Of a stretch of 63,269 nt of DNA, positions 50,922 through 59,796 are shown one piece after another (position 1 is the stretch's first letter; the number at the start of each line of letters is the position of its first letter). A program made the translations under genes and the position numbers. The notes under the pieces are model-generated. The model was not told the DNA's origin, did no database searches, and saw nothing but the letters and a program-made list of their open reading frames with translations. This stretch comes from Planctomycetota bacterium (lineage in GTDB: Bacteria > Planctomycetota > UBA11346), in the NCBI GenBank assembly GCA_022841245.1, contig JALHRW010000007.1, positions 1 through 63,269 of the forward strand, in the 5' to 3' direction.

Positions 50922-52681
50922 ACCCCACCCGCCCCCTCGTCGCCAGTCTCGCTGGTCTCGCCGTCCTCGCCCTCGTCGGCTGCAACGGCGACGACGGCTC
51001 CGCCCGCGCGGCCAAGGACAAGGCCAGCCACAATGCCGCGGCAGCGGCGATGGATGCCACCTTCGACAAGGAGCTGGGCGAACCGAAGGCGAAGCCCGCA
51101 GCAGACAAGCCGGCCGAGAAGCCCAAGCCCGCTGCGGTGGCCGAGAAGCCCAAGCCCAAGCCGGCTGCCGAGGCCAAGCCCGCGCTCGAGCAGGGCCGTC
51201 CGGCCTGGGTCGACCAGCTGCCGCAGGAGGCGGGCAAGACCTACGCCGTCGGCAGTGCGATGAAGGGCCGGCGCGAGGACGCCCGGCGCAAGGCCCTCAC
51301 CGAGCTGGCCTCCAGCCTGCGGGTCAACGTCAAGTCGACCACCTCGGTCAACGAGGGCGAGATCACCAAGATCGGCCCCGGCGGCGAGCGCGTCGGCCAC
51401 GCCTGGTCGAACTACAAGAGCGAATGCCGCCTGAGCGTCGACCGCGACCTGACCTTCGCGACCATCGTCGCCGAGGCCGAGAGCGGCAAGGACACCTGGG
51501 CCCTGGCCGAACTCGACCGTGCCGCCTGGGCGGCCAAGCTGCGTCTGGAGATCGAGGAAGTCGACGCCCGGCTGCGCGCCGAGGGCAACCGTCTCGCGGA
51601 GGCCGGCAGCGGCATGATGCCTGCCGCCCGCGCGCTCAAAGCGGTCGGTCCGCTCGGTGCCCGCCGCGACATCCTGGTCAGCGATCTGATCCTTGCCGAC
51701 CCGCAATCGAAGCCGCCGCCGTGGCCGATCGACATGACGGCCCTGCTGCAGGCCTGCGCCAAGGGCCTGGCGACCGTGACGATCCGGCTGGAAGGCGCGC
51801 CTGACGCCGTTTTCGGCGCCCGCACCCAGGAAGCGATGGCCAAGCAGGGCCTTGCGGTCAACGACAAGGCCGGCTCGGTCGTCCTGCGCCTCGCCCTGCG
51901 TGAGACTCCGCGCAAGCTGCCGAACAACTGGCACAGCATCGCCGTCGCCGGCAGCGCGACCGTGGTCGACCCGAACAACGGCAATGTCGCCGGCAGCCTG
52001 CAGATCGACGAGAAGGGCGTCGACCCGGATGCCGCCCAGGCCCGCGCCAAGATGCTCGACAAGGCCAGCGCCGCCATCGCCCTGGCGATCAGCGACCGCC
52101 TGATCGACCTGCTCGCCGGCGGCACGGATGTCGGCAACGGCCCAGCCGTGGCCGCCCCGGTCGCAGTCGCGCCTGTTCCGGCACCGGCCGCCACGCCTCC
52201 GACCGTGGCCGCACCCGCCGTTGCCGCTCCGACGGCGGCCGCACCCGCCGCCGGACAGGCCACCATCGACCAGCACTTCATCTACTCCGACGAAGTGTTC
52301 ATCGACGACAAGGCCTACTCCGGCGAGGGCTGGTCCTACGTCGAGCTGGCCAAGGTGCTGCAGCTGCCCAACGCCGAGAGCCGCGGCCAGGGCAAGTACT
52401 TCCCGATCGTCAAGGGCAAGGAAGTATGGACCGCCCACGCCTGGAGCTCGCGGCCGATCGCCGCCGGCGAGATCACCCTCGGCCAGACCGTCATCGTGTG
52501 CAATGACAACCAGCGCGATGGCGTGTATCAGCCCCCAGCCGACAAGAAGGACGCTCGTACCGGCGGCTGGTTCATCGGCCGCATCACCGACGTCTCCGAC
52601 CTGTTCAAGAACCAGGTGACCGTGGCCGGGCACTACACCATCGCGACCACCAACCTGCGCGTCGTCGCCCCGGTGAAATGA
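50918..52681 (+). CDS. LPP20-like lipoprotein with Pro/Lys-rich linker and C-terminal domain
   Basis: The ATG overlaps the kinase stop (ATGA) and gives 587 residues. The lipoprotein signal ends in LALVGC (Cys at about 22). A charged Lys/Pro/Ala linker runs to about 90. The region PAWVDQLPQEAGKTYAVGSA and RREDARRKALTELASSLRVN (about 92-140) matches the LPP20 pattern, in which a signal-like stretch of residues precedes DARxxALxxLA. A longer mixed alpha/beta part and a Pro/Ala-rich stretch (about 405-450) precede a C-terminal domain of about 130 residues (HFIYSDEVFIDDKAYSGEGW) ending with a conserved-looking VVAPVK. LPP20 proteins are outer-membrane-associated lipoproteins of unclear function. 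Confidence 0.8.
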   Translation: MNPTRPLVASLAGLAVLALVGCNGDDGSARAAKDKASHNAAAAAMDATFDKELGEPKAKPAADKPAEKPKPAAVAEKPKPKPAAEAKPALEQGRPAWVDQLPQEAGKTYAVGSAMKGRREDARRKALTELASSLRVNVKSTTSVNEGEITKIGPGGERVGHAWSNYKSECRLSVDRDLTFATIVAEAESGKDTWALAELDRAAWAAKLRLEIEEVDARLRAEGNRLAEAGSGMMPAARALKAVGPLGARRDILVSDLILADPQSKPPPWPIDMTALLQACAKGLATVTIRLEGAPDAVFGARTQEAMAKQGLAVNDKAGSVVLRLALRETPRKLPNNWHSIAVAGSATVVDPNNGNVAGSLQIDEKGVDPDAAQARAKMLDKASAAIALAISDRLIDLLAGGTDVGNGPAVAAPVAVAPVPAPAATPPTVAAPAVAAPTAAAPAAGQATIDQHFIYSDEVFIDDKAYSGEGWSYVELAKVLQLPNAESRGQGKYFPIVKGKEVWTAHAWSSRPIAAGEITLGQTVIVCNDNQRDGVYQPPADKKDARTGGWFIGRITDVSDLFKNQVTVAGHYTIATTNLRVVAPVK

Positions 52682-52686
52682 AGGAC

Positions 52687-52704
52687 CGCGGGCTTCAGCC
52701 CGCG
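52687..52704. terminator. Hairpin between convergent genes
   Basis: A 7-bp perfect hairpin with a four-base loop (CGCGGGC-TTCA-GCCCGCG) overlaps the rsmD stop at 52695 and follows the LPP20-like stop by five bases. A similar 6-bp hairpin (GCGGGC-TGAG-GCCCGC) lies at about 52717-52732. They could terminate both convergent transcripts. The sequence resembles common GC-rich intergenic repeat units. Confidence 0.55.
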
Positions 52705-53279
52705 TCGGAGCCGATCGCGGGCTGAGGCCCGCGCAGCATCGCCACCCAGCTGCGACCGTACTCGCGCCGTTCGCGCTCGATCAGCGTGTGCTCCGGCAGT
52801 TCCTCGCCGCGCTCGCCGCGGATCAGCACGATCCCGTCCGGGGCGATCGCAGCCGCCGCCAACTGCAGCATCTCGACCAGCAGTTCGCGCTCGTCCGCGA
52901 ACCACGGAAACGGCGGATCGCAGAACACCAGATCCAGCCCGCTGAGCGTCGGCAAAACGCGCTCGAAGCCGCGTGCGTGCAGCCGGACCGCCGGCGGCTC
53001 ACCGAGCAGTGCCAGATTGCTGCGGATGGTGGCGACCGCCACGCGCCCGGGCTCGCACAGATGCGCTTCAACAGCGCCGCGGCTGACGCATTCGATGCCG
53101 AAGGCGCCGGAACCGGCGCAGCAGTCCGCCACCCGCCAGCCATCCATCGTCTGGCCGAGCCAGTCGAACAGCGACTGCTTGATGCGGTCAGTCAGCGGTC
53201 GCGTGTCCAGGCCCGGCGGCGCATGGATGCGCCGGCCGCCCCAGGCGCCGGAAATGATCCTCAGACCGGGCGTGGCCAT
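52695..53279 (-). CDS. rsmD: 16S rRNA (guanine(966)-N2)-methyltransferase
   Basis: From ATG 53279, 194 residues, the usual RsmD length. N-terminal MATPGLRIISGAWGGRRIHA and LDTRPLTDRIKQSLFDWLG are the RsmD signature. The SAM site is VADCCAGSGAFGIECVSRGA, and the catalytic motif is FCDPPFPW (Asp-Pro-Pro-Phe). It methylates G966 of 16S rRNA. The start lies 19 bases inside aroA, giving overlapping coupling. Confidence 0.92.
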   Translation of the reverse strand: MATPGLRIISGAWGGRRIHAPPGLDTRPLTDRIKQSLFDWLGQTMDGWRVADCCAGSGAFGIECVSRGAVEAHLCEPGRVAVATIRSNLALLGEPPAVRLHARGFERVLPTLSGLDLVFCDPPFPWFADERELLVEMLQLAAAAIAPDGIVLIRGERGEELPEHTLIERERREYGRSWVAMLRGPQPAIGSDAG

Positions 53280-54541
53280 GCCGACGTCCCATAGCAGGCG
53301 CGCAGGTCGTCCCAGAAACCCGGATAGGTCTTGGCCACGCAATCCGGATCAGCGATGGCGATGGAGCCGGTGAGGGCGCCAAGGACGCCGAAGCTCATCG
53401 CGATGCGGTGGTCGTTGTAGCACTCGACCGTGGCCGGAACGACGGGCCGCGGGATGATGCGCAGCCAGTCATCGCCATGCTCGATCTCCTGCCCCAGCCG
53501 GCGCAGTTCGGTGACCATGGCCATCAGCCGATCGCACTCCTTGATGCGGATGTTGGCGACATTGCGAATGGTGGTCGGTCCGTCGGCCAGCGGCGCGATC
53601 GCCGCCAGGGTCATGACGGTATCGCTGATGTGGTGCATGTCGCAATCGATGCCGGCGAGATCCGCGGCGCCGATCACGTGGGTGATCACCGCCCCGGCCT
53701 CGACTGTGGCGCCCATCTGCTTGAGCAGGTCGACGAAGGCGTGGTCGCCCTGCAGGCTGCGCGTGCCGAGATCCGGCACGGTGATGTCGTGACCGCAGGC
53801 GGCGAGAGCGAACGGATACGAGGCCGAGCTGGCGTCGGGTTCGACGCGGTAGCCGCGGGCGCGGTAGGCGGAGCAGCGCCGGGCGCGGAAGCCGCCGCGC
53901 GTCTCCTCGATCAGACCGCCGAAATCGGCAACCATGCGCCGGGTCATCTCGACGTAGGGCTTGCTCACCAGCCTGCCCTCGATGGTGATGTCGAGCGGCT
54001 GCTCGGCCAGACCGGCGATCAGCAGCAGGGCGGTGAGGTACTGGCTGCTCTTGTCGCCGCGCATGGTGATCGACCCGCCGCGCAGCTGTCCGCCATGAAC
54101 GGTCAGCGGCGGGCAACCGCTGGAACAATCGACGGTCGCGCCGAGCTGGCGCAGGCCGTCGACCAGGTCCGCGATCGGCCGCCTGGCCATCGCCTCGTCG
54201 CCGACGAAGGTGGTCTGCCCCGGCACCAGGACGGCGGCGGCGGCGAGGAACCGCACCGTCGTGCCGCTGTTGCCGACGAAGATCGGCTGGGCCGGCGCGC
54301 GCAGGCGCGAGCGGCCACCATCGACCAGCAGCTGCCCCGGAGCGCCGTCGCGCACGCCCACGCCCATCGCCTGCAGGCCTTCGCGCATGCGCCGGGTGTC
54401 GTCGCTGTCGAGCACGTTCTCGATCACGCTGGTGCCTTCGCCGAGGGCGGCGAGCAGCAGGGCGCGGTTGGTGATCGACTTGGAACCCGGCACCTGCCAG
54501 GTACGGCGGATGGGCCCGACCAGGCGTGGGATGCGCAGCAT
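53261..54541 (-). CDS. aroA: 3-phosphoshikimate 1-carboxyvinyltransferase (EPSP synthase)
   Basis: From ATG 54541, 426 residues. EPSP synthase joins shikimate 3-phosphate and phosphoenolpyruvate in aromatic amino acid synthesis. Motifs are PGSKSITNRALLLAAL, VGNSGTTVRFLAA, the SKPYVEMT segment and ECYNDHRIAMSF. The start overlaps the phosphatase stop by one base (TGATG) and the end overlaps rsmD. Glyphosate class cannot be assigned with certainty from sight. Confidence 0.95.
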   Translation of the reverse strand: MLRIPRLVGPIRRTWQVPGSKSITNRALLLAALGEGTSVIENVLDSDDTRRMREGLQAMGVGVRDGAPGQLLVDGGRSRLRAPAQPIFVGNSGTTVRFLAAAAVLVPGQTTFVGDEAMARRPIADLVDGLRQLGATVDCSSGCPPLTVHGGQLRGGSITMRGDKSSQYLTALLLIAGLAEQPLDITIEGRLVSKPYVEMTRRMVADFGGLIEETRGGFRARRCSAYRARGYRVEPDASSASYPFALAACGHDITVPDLGTRSLQGDHAFVDLLKQMGATVEAGAVITHVIGAADLAGIDCDMHHISDTVMTLAAIAPLADGPTTIRNVANIRIKECDRLMAMVTELRRLGQEIEHGDDWLRIIPRPVVPATVECYNDHRIAMSFGVLGALTGSIAIADPDCVAKTYPGFWDDLRACYGTSAWPRPV

Positions 54542-55332
54542 CAACGATGCCTGGCGATCAAGGCCAGGGCGGCCTGGTGCACCCGGCCGTTGCTGAGCAC
54601 AGCAGTATCCGAGCGGATCGAGGGGGTACCGGCCAGATCGCTGAAGCGGCCGCCGGCCTCGCGCACCACCAGGCTGGTGGCGGCGACATCCCACACCTTC
54701 AGCTGCGGTTCGACCACCAGTTCGGCGCGCCCAGTGGCGACCAGCATGTGGCCGTAGGCATCGCAAATGCCGCGCTGCAAGACCGTGACCTCGCACAACT
54801 CGCGAAAGCAGCCATCGAGACCGTTGCGGGTGAACCAGGACGGCGACTCGAAACAGAACAGGCTGCCGGCGAGGTCGGGAATGCCGGACACGTGGATGGC
54901 CGCGCCGTTGAGGCGCGCCCCGCCGCCAAGCTCGGCGTCATACCACTCGTCGAGTCCAGGTATGCCGACGGCAGCGGCGACCACGCCCTGCTCGGCGTGC
55001 TCGCAGGCGACCAGCACGGCCCACAGCGGGATGCCACGGACGAAATTGCGCGTTCCGTCGATCGGGTCGACGATCCAGGTATAGGGCGAGGTGCCTACCC
55101 CGGCGCCGGTCTCCTCACCCAGCCACGCATCGGCCGGGCGGGCGGCGCGAACCGCAGCGGCGATAGCCGCCTCCGCCTCGCGGTCGGCCACTGTTACCGG
55201 GCTGTCGTCGTGCTTGTTTTCGACCTGGAGGTCGGGGCGGCGGAAGTGGCGCATTGCCGCCGCTCCTCCGGCCCGCGCTGCAGCCATGGCCAACGAGCGG
55301 AGTTGCGAGCGCGATGGGTCTATTTCAACCAT
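54541..55332 (-). CDS. Inositol monophosphatase family protein, probably histidinol-phosphatase (HisN type)
   Basis: From ATG 55332, 263 residues. The Mg2+-binding motifs are GEETG, WIVDPIDGTRNFVRGIPLWA and the C-terminal WDVAA. The DGTRNFxRGxPxW pattern is closer to HisN-type histidinol-phosphatases than to classical SuhB, where the sequence is usually DGTxNFxHxxP. Inositol-1-phosphatase or another phosphatase activity cannot be excluded. aroA follows with a one-base overlap, in line with amino acid biosynthesis. Confidence 0.82.
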   Translation of the reverse strand: MVEIDPSRSQLRSLAMAAARAGGAAAMRHFRRPDLQVENKHDDSPVTVADREAEAAIAAAVRAARPADAWLGEETGAGVGTSPYTWIVDPIDGTRNFVRGIPLWAVLVACEHAEQGVVAAAVGIPGLDEWYDAELGGGARLNGAAIHVSGIPDLAGSLFCFESPSWFTRNGLDGCFRELCEVTVLQRGICDAYGHMLVATGRAELVVEPQLKVWDVAATSLVVREAGGRFSDLAGTPSIRSDTAVLSNGRVHQAALALIARHR

Positions 55333-55432
55333 TGTCTACCGTCTCCGTTGGCATGCTGCGCAGCCCATCCTGCCTGCCAAGTGGGCAGATGGGTGACGCG
55401 CTGTCTGCTGCATAACCTAGACCAGATGAACC

Positions 55433-56455
55433 ATGGGTCCTGTTCAACCGTTGCATCCTACTATGCTAGCAGCCGTGGCGACACCCCAACCACTGAACAC
55501 CCCGGCGCCGACCGAAGGCATCCCACCCGGAACCGAGATGTTCGGTTACCGCATCGAGGGTGTGCTCGGCCGCGGTGGCATGGGCACGGTGTACAAGGCG
55601 ATCCAGCTCTCGCTGCAGCGCACGGTCGCGGTGAAGGTGCTCGGCGGACGTTTCGCCCGCTCGCCGCAGATGGCCAATGACTTCCTGCGCGAAGCCCGCG
55701 CCACCGCCAAGCTGACCCACCAGAACCTGGTGATGGTTCACGACGTCCATGCCGATCCCGAGCGACGGCTCTACGCCTACGTGATGGAGTACGTACCCGG
55801 TACCACCCTGTCGCAGATGGTGACCGACCAGGGTCCGCTGAAGCGCGCCTCCGCCCTGCACATCACCTACCAGATCGCCCAGGCCCTCGCTGCCGCGCAC
55901 CGCGCCGACCTGATCCACCGCGACATCAAACCCGACAACATCCTGGTGACGCAGAACGGACTGGCCAAGGTCCTCGACCTCGGCCTGGTGCGCGATCGCC
56001 TGGAAGGCCAGACCGTACGCACCCCGGGCCGTCGCCTGCTGACCATCGTCGGCACGCCGGAGTGGTCGGCACCAGAGCAGAGCCGCGACCCCGACGAGGC
56101 CTCGACTGCCAGCGACATATTCAGCCTCGGAGCGACGCTGTTCTACGCCATGACCGGGCAGCCGCCGTTCAATGGCAACACCGTCATCGACCTGATCGTC
56201 AATGTCTGCACCCAGGATCCGACCTATCCCGCGACCATTCCGCGCGACTGTCAGGCACTGCTCGACCTGATGCTGGCCAAGGATCCGGACCGCCGGCTGT
56301 CCGACGGCGAGGCCCTGGTCAAGGCGATGGAAGATCTCGCCAAGGGCAAGACCCCGAAACTTGATGACACCGGCAGCCGCGAATTCGCCGCCGCCACACC
56401 AGGCCGCACGCCGATGCCCGGACGCCGCCGGCGTCGCTTCCGTTACCGCCGCTGA
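55433..56455 (+). CDS. Soluble Ser/Thr protein kinase
   Basis: From ATG 55433, 340 residues; ATG 55463 or the Met in EMFGYRI are alternatives. A complete Hanks kinase domain covers about 30-300: GRGGMGTVYK, VAVKVL, HRDIKPDNILV, DLGLVR in the place of DFG, and APEQSRDPDEAS. The Leu for Phe in DFG is common in bacterial kinases. No membrane helix is seen; the C-terminus is very basic (RRRRRFRYRR), which may bind nucleic acid or membrane. It is divergent from the HisN-like gene and overlaps the end of the next minus-strand gene by 13 bases. Confidence 0.9.
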   Translation: MGPVQPLHPTMLAAVATPQPLNTPAPTEGIPPGTEMFGYRIEGVLGRGGMGTVYKAIQLSLQRTVAVKVLGGRFARSPQMANDFLREARATAKLTHQNLVMVHDVHADPERRLYAYVMEYVPGTTLSQMVTDQGPLKRASALHITYQIAQALAAAHRADLIHRDIKPDNILVTQNGLAKVLDLGLVRDRLEGQTVRTPGRRLLTIVGTPEWSAPEQSRDPDEASTASDIFSLGATLFYAMTGQPPFNGNTVIDLIVNVCTQDPTYPATIPRDCQALLDLMLAKDPDRRLSDGEALVKAMEDLAKGKTPKLDDTGSREFAAATPGRTPMPGRRRRRFRYRR

Positions 56456-56895
56456 ACCCGGGGATGGTGGCTGTGCCAGTCGGCTTCGCCGGCCTGGCGC
56501 GTCCTAGCCAGCGCGAGGGTGGCGTGGTCGATCAGCCACAGCGTTGCCCCATCCGTCGCGGTGTCCGCCCCGAGCAGACCGCGCACGCCCACCTCGGCCT
56601 CAGCATCGCCGAGGCGCTCGACCGGCAGCTCCCAGCCGTGCCATGTCGCCACCGCGAAGAGATCGGTGAGCAGCGCATCGGCCTGCGCCGGATCCCGCCG
56701 CGCGAGCATGGTCACGCCCACGCCTTGCGCCTCGGCCGCCAGTGCGCCCATGCGGCGCAGGAACGCGGTCATGCCGCGGTCGGCGAGGCTGGGCAGCTCG
56801 GCCTGCTGCGCGTCGAGATAGCGCTGCAGCAGGGCGGGTTCGGAGAGGGCCGCGATCAGCGTCGCCGGATCGGTGCGGAAGGTTTCGCAATGCAT
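56443..56895 (-). CDS. Small protein of unknown function
   Basis: From ATG 56895, 150 residues, one base after the stop of the large outer-membrane gene, so coupled. It is mostly helical (PALLQRYLDAQQAELPSLAD) with a beta tail and ends in HSHHPRVQRR, a His/Arg-rich end that could bind metal. No family is recognised. It may be an accessory protein of the upstream gene. Confidence 0.65.
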   Translation of the reverse strand: MHCETFRTDPATLIAALSEPALLQRYLDAQQAELPSLADRGMTAFLRRMGALAAEAQGVGVTMLARRDPAQADALLTDLFAVATWHGWELPVERLGDAEAEVGVRGLLGADTATDGATLWLIDHATLALARTRQAGEADWHSHHPRVQRR

Positions 56896-56896
56896 G

Positions 56897-59794
56897 TCAC
56901 CACCGGAAGCCGAGTGAGAGGTAGCTGGCAGTGTCCTCGAGGCCATCGATCTGCCGGGCGATGCCGATGCCGGGAGCGAAGCGCACCAGCCAGTAGGAGA
57001 ATTCGAAGTGCAGCTCGGCGCCAGCCGAACGGTACCATTCGCCTTCTTCAAGCCGGTCGCCCACCCGGGCCGCGTCGTAGAAGCCTTCGAGGACGAACTG
57101 CCGGCTGACCCAGGGCGTGGTCTCGAGGCCGGCGAAGGGCTGCCACAGCGGCAGGCGGTAGGCGGCGCTCCAGCCTTCGAGCGTACGGCCGCGCACCATG
57201 GTCTCGGGATAGCCGCGCGGCAGGCCCTCGGCGCGGTTGCCGCCAATGCCGAAGCGTCCCTGCAACTCCAGCGGACCGTCGCTCCAGCCCAGCTGCCCGG
57301 AGACCACCACCTGATGGTTCCACGACGGGATCACAGCCAGGCTGTACGAGCCGAGGGCGAGAATGCGGTTGCCGCGCTCATCGGTGGCCCGCGCCGACAC
57401 TGCCAGCGAAGCACCGTCCTCGCGCGCATAGCTGGTCGGGAAGAGCATGCTGTCGTCGTAGGCCAGCACGGCCTCGAGGTACTGTTCTCTGCCGATGAAC
57501 GGCGCCGGACCATAGGTGGTCAGGCCGTCGTAGTCCTCGCTCGCCGCCTCGACCGTGCGGTGCTCGTCGAGGCCGGCCGCCAGCCACACCTGCCAGCGCC
57601 GACCGATGCCGCCGAGGCCGTAGCCGATGCGCCCCTCGACCGTGTCGACCGTCTCGACGTAGTCGTGCAGCTGCATGTCGCTGGCCCAGACCTGCTGATC
57701 GTAGCCGAGTTCGGCCCGCTTGACGATCAGGCCGAGACCGGGATTCCAGCCGCTATAGGTCCACGCGGCGAGGCCGACAGGACTGCGCTCGTGGTAGCCG
57801 ACGCCAGCCGAGGCGATGACCGTGTGGGTGAGCAGCGCGTCGGTGGCGACCGCCACCGCACCCAGCCCCCCTTCCGGCACCGCCATCGTCGTCGGAGTCC
57901 AGAAGCGCGGACGCAGGCTGGCGAGGCCGCTGTACGGCTGGGCCGGCTGCAGCGGCGACGGCGCAGCGGCAGCGGGCTGCGGATCGGCGCGGTCATCGCC
58001 GCTGGCGGCGGGGCCGAGCGGTTGCCGTCCAACCGGCGCCGGCCACGGCAGGGACAGCAGCGGCAGCTGAGCTGGCCAGGCGGAGGGGTCGAGCGGGATG
58101 ACACCGAGATACGGGCCGTCGGCGTCATGGTCGAGGATGGCCAGGCTGGTGCCGTCGGGCGAGGGCACGATCGCCAGCACGCCGCCGATGGTGTGCGTGA
58201 CCGGTCGGGCATCGCCGTCGACCGGCACACACCAGCCGTTGGCCACGCCGGAGACGTCGCTGGCGCAGAAGATGCGCTGACCATCAGCGTCCCACACCGG
58301 ATGCAGGATGCGGCCACGCACCTGCCACAGCACCCGGCGCGCGCCGCCGGCGAGGTCGGCGAGGACCAGGCGGGAACCCGCGTGGTCGGTTTCGACCCAG
58401 CACAACTCGCCGCGGCCGGGGCGGAAGGCCGGCGACCACGGGCTACCCTGCACCGGCACGATGCGACCGTCGCTGAGCGCCAGGGACTGCTCACCTGCGC
58501 CATCGAGGCGGATGGCGGCGAAGAGGAAGCCGTCGCCAGCGCGGCGCGCGTCGGGCTGGATCAGCCGCCCGTCGTCCCAGCTGTGCTCGACCGAGCCGTC
58601 GACCAGCAGGCGGACCTGGCTGCGTTCCCAGCGGTCGCCACCGACAGCGGCGTCGGCATACACCGCGGTGCGATCGTCGACCCGACGCACGTTGCCGAGC
58701 AGCCAGGCCGAGGGCCCCGGCCAAGCCAGCGCGGGGAAGGAACTGGTGCCGAGGCTGGTGGTGTGCAGCGCCGGCTGCGCGGTGGGCGAATCGCCTGCAT
58801 GCAGCAGGGCGTTGCCCTGCCAGGCTGGCGCGGCGACCCGCCACTGCCGCGGGGTCAGGCGCGGCACCACGGTCGGTGGCTGCGAGCGCAACGCAGCGAG
58901 GGCGGCCTCCTGCTCGACCTGCAGGTCGGCGCGAGCACGTTCGATCAGGCGGTCGTGGCTGAAACCGAGCGAGCTTTCAGCGCCGCCGATGAAGGCGAAA
59001 GGCGTGCTCAGCCGCCCCTGGTCGTCGACCACGCGCCACAGGCCGCGGCGATCGCCAAAGGCGCCGGACAGCCAGCGGGTGTAGGCGAGGCCGTAGAGGT
59101 AGGCGCGGTTGCCGTAGGGCCAGACCTGGTAGTCCAGCCGCCAGGTGGACGCCGACGGAATGCCGGGGCCGGCGGCATCGAGGCGCCAGGCCATGTGGTT
59201 GAAGCTGTCGCGGCCGCGACCACCCCAGGCCGAAGCCGGATCGGCGTAGGCGGTCTCGGCCCACTGCGCCACGCCCTCATGCCAGAAGGCGGGCGACAGC
59301 ACGTGGTTCGGCGTCGACAGCAGGAAGACGCCCAGCGACAGCGGTTCGCTCGGCATGACCCGGCCGAACACCGACTCCAGCATGGCGCGCCAGCCGTGGT
59401 TGCGGTCGTTGGCGAGGTGATGCCCGAGTTCGTGCACCAGCGTGCGCATCGACTCGTCGTCGCCGGCGAACAAACCGCTCTCCGGCCGGGTCGGGCCTAG
59501 CTGGACGTTGACCAGCGGGAACGGCACGACGGTGGAGAAGCCATTGTGCGCATCCTCGTCATCGGTCAGCACGAGGTGCAGGGTACGGGTCGGAGTCCAC
59601 CCGGCATCGGCGATCATGCGCGCGTAGACCGCCACCGCCCGCTCGGCGAACGGCTTGAGCTGCTCGGCCTGGGCGCTCTGGACGTGGATCTCGATGCCCG
59701 GCGCGGTGAACGTGCTGTAGCGCACGTTCGGCTTGAACACCTCCTCGGACCAGGCCGAGGCGGCCAGCAGCGCCAGCGCGCAACTGCGAAGCAT
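56897..59794 (-). CDS. Fusion of HEXXH metallopeptidase, TolB-like propeller and outer-membrane barrel
   Basis: From ATG 59794, 965 residues with a signal peptide (MLRSCALALLAASAWSEE). About 20-270 is a gluzincin-type metallopeptidase: TLVHELGHHLANDRNHGW gives the zinc site HEXXH and FWHEGVAQWAE a third zinc ligand Glu. About 330-600 has WD40/TolB-like repeats (VWDADGQRIFCASD, PSPDGTSLAILD). The last 330 residues show alternating strands and end in LSLGFRW, a BamA/TamA-like barrel end. The domains suggest an outer-membrane protein with a protease module and binding propeller on one chain. It is one gene downstream of ruvB with two bases in between. Direct role unknown. Confidence 0.8.
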   Translation of the reverse strand: MLRSCALALLAASAWSEEVFKPNVRYSTFTAPGIEIHVQSAQAEQLKPFAERAVAVYARMIADAGWTPTRTLHLVLTDDEDAHNGFSTVVPFPLVNVQLGPTRPESGLFAGDDESMRTLVHELGHHLANDRNHGWRAMLESVFGRVMPSEPLSLGVFLLSTPNHVLSPAFWHEGVAQWAETAYADPASAWGGRGRDSFNHMAWRLDAAGPGIPSASTWRLDYQVWPYGNRAYLYGLAYTRWLSGAFGDRRGLWRVVDDQGRLSTPFAFIGGAESSLGFSHDRLIERARADLQVEQEAALAALRSQPPTVVPRLTPRQWRVAAPAWQGNALLHAGDSPTAQPALHTTSLGTSSFPALAWPGPSAWLLGNVRRVDDRTAVYADAAVGGDRWERSQVRLLVDGSVEHSWDDGRLIQPDARRAGDGFLFAAIRLDGAGEQSLALSDGRIVPVQGSPWSPAFRPGRGELCWVETDHAGSRLVLADLAGGARRVLWQVRGRILHPVWDADGQRIFCASDVSGVANGWCVPVDGDARPVTHTIGGVLAIVPSPDGTSLAILDHDADGPYLGVIPLDPSAWPAQLPLLSLPWPAPVGRQPLGPAASGDDRADPQPAAAAPSPLQPAQPYSGLASLRPRFWTPTTMAVPEGGLGAVAVATDALLTHTVIASAGVGYHERSPVGLAAWTYSGWNPGLGLIVKRAELGYDQQVWASDMQLHDYVETVDTVEGRIGYGLGGIGRRWQVWLAAGLDEHRTVEAASEDYDGLTTYGPAPFIGREQYLEAVLAYDDSMLFPTSYAREDGASLAVSARATDERGNRILALGSYSLAVIPSWNHQVVVSGQLGWSDGPLELQGRFGIGGNRAEGLPRGYPETMVRGRTLEGWSAAYRLPLWQPFAGLETTPWVSRQFVLEGFYDAARVGDRLEEGEWYRSAGAELHFEFSYWLVRFAPGIGIARQIDGLEDTASYLSLGFRW

Positions 59795-59796
59795 GC

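Noticed and set aside
57008-59500. Long open frame on the plus strand (about 830 codons)
   Set aside because: Antisense of the metallopeptidase-barrel gene; no domains, low-complexity composition.
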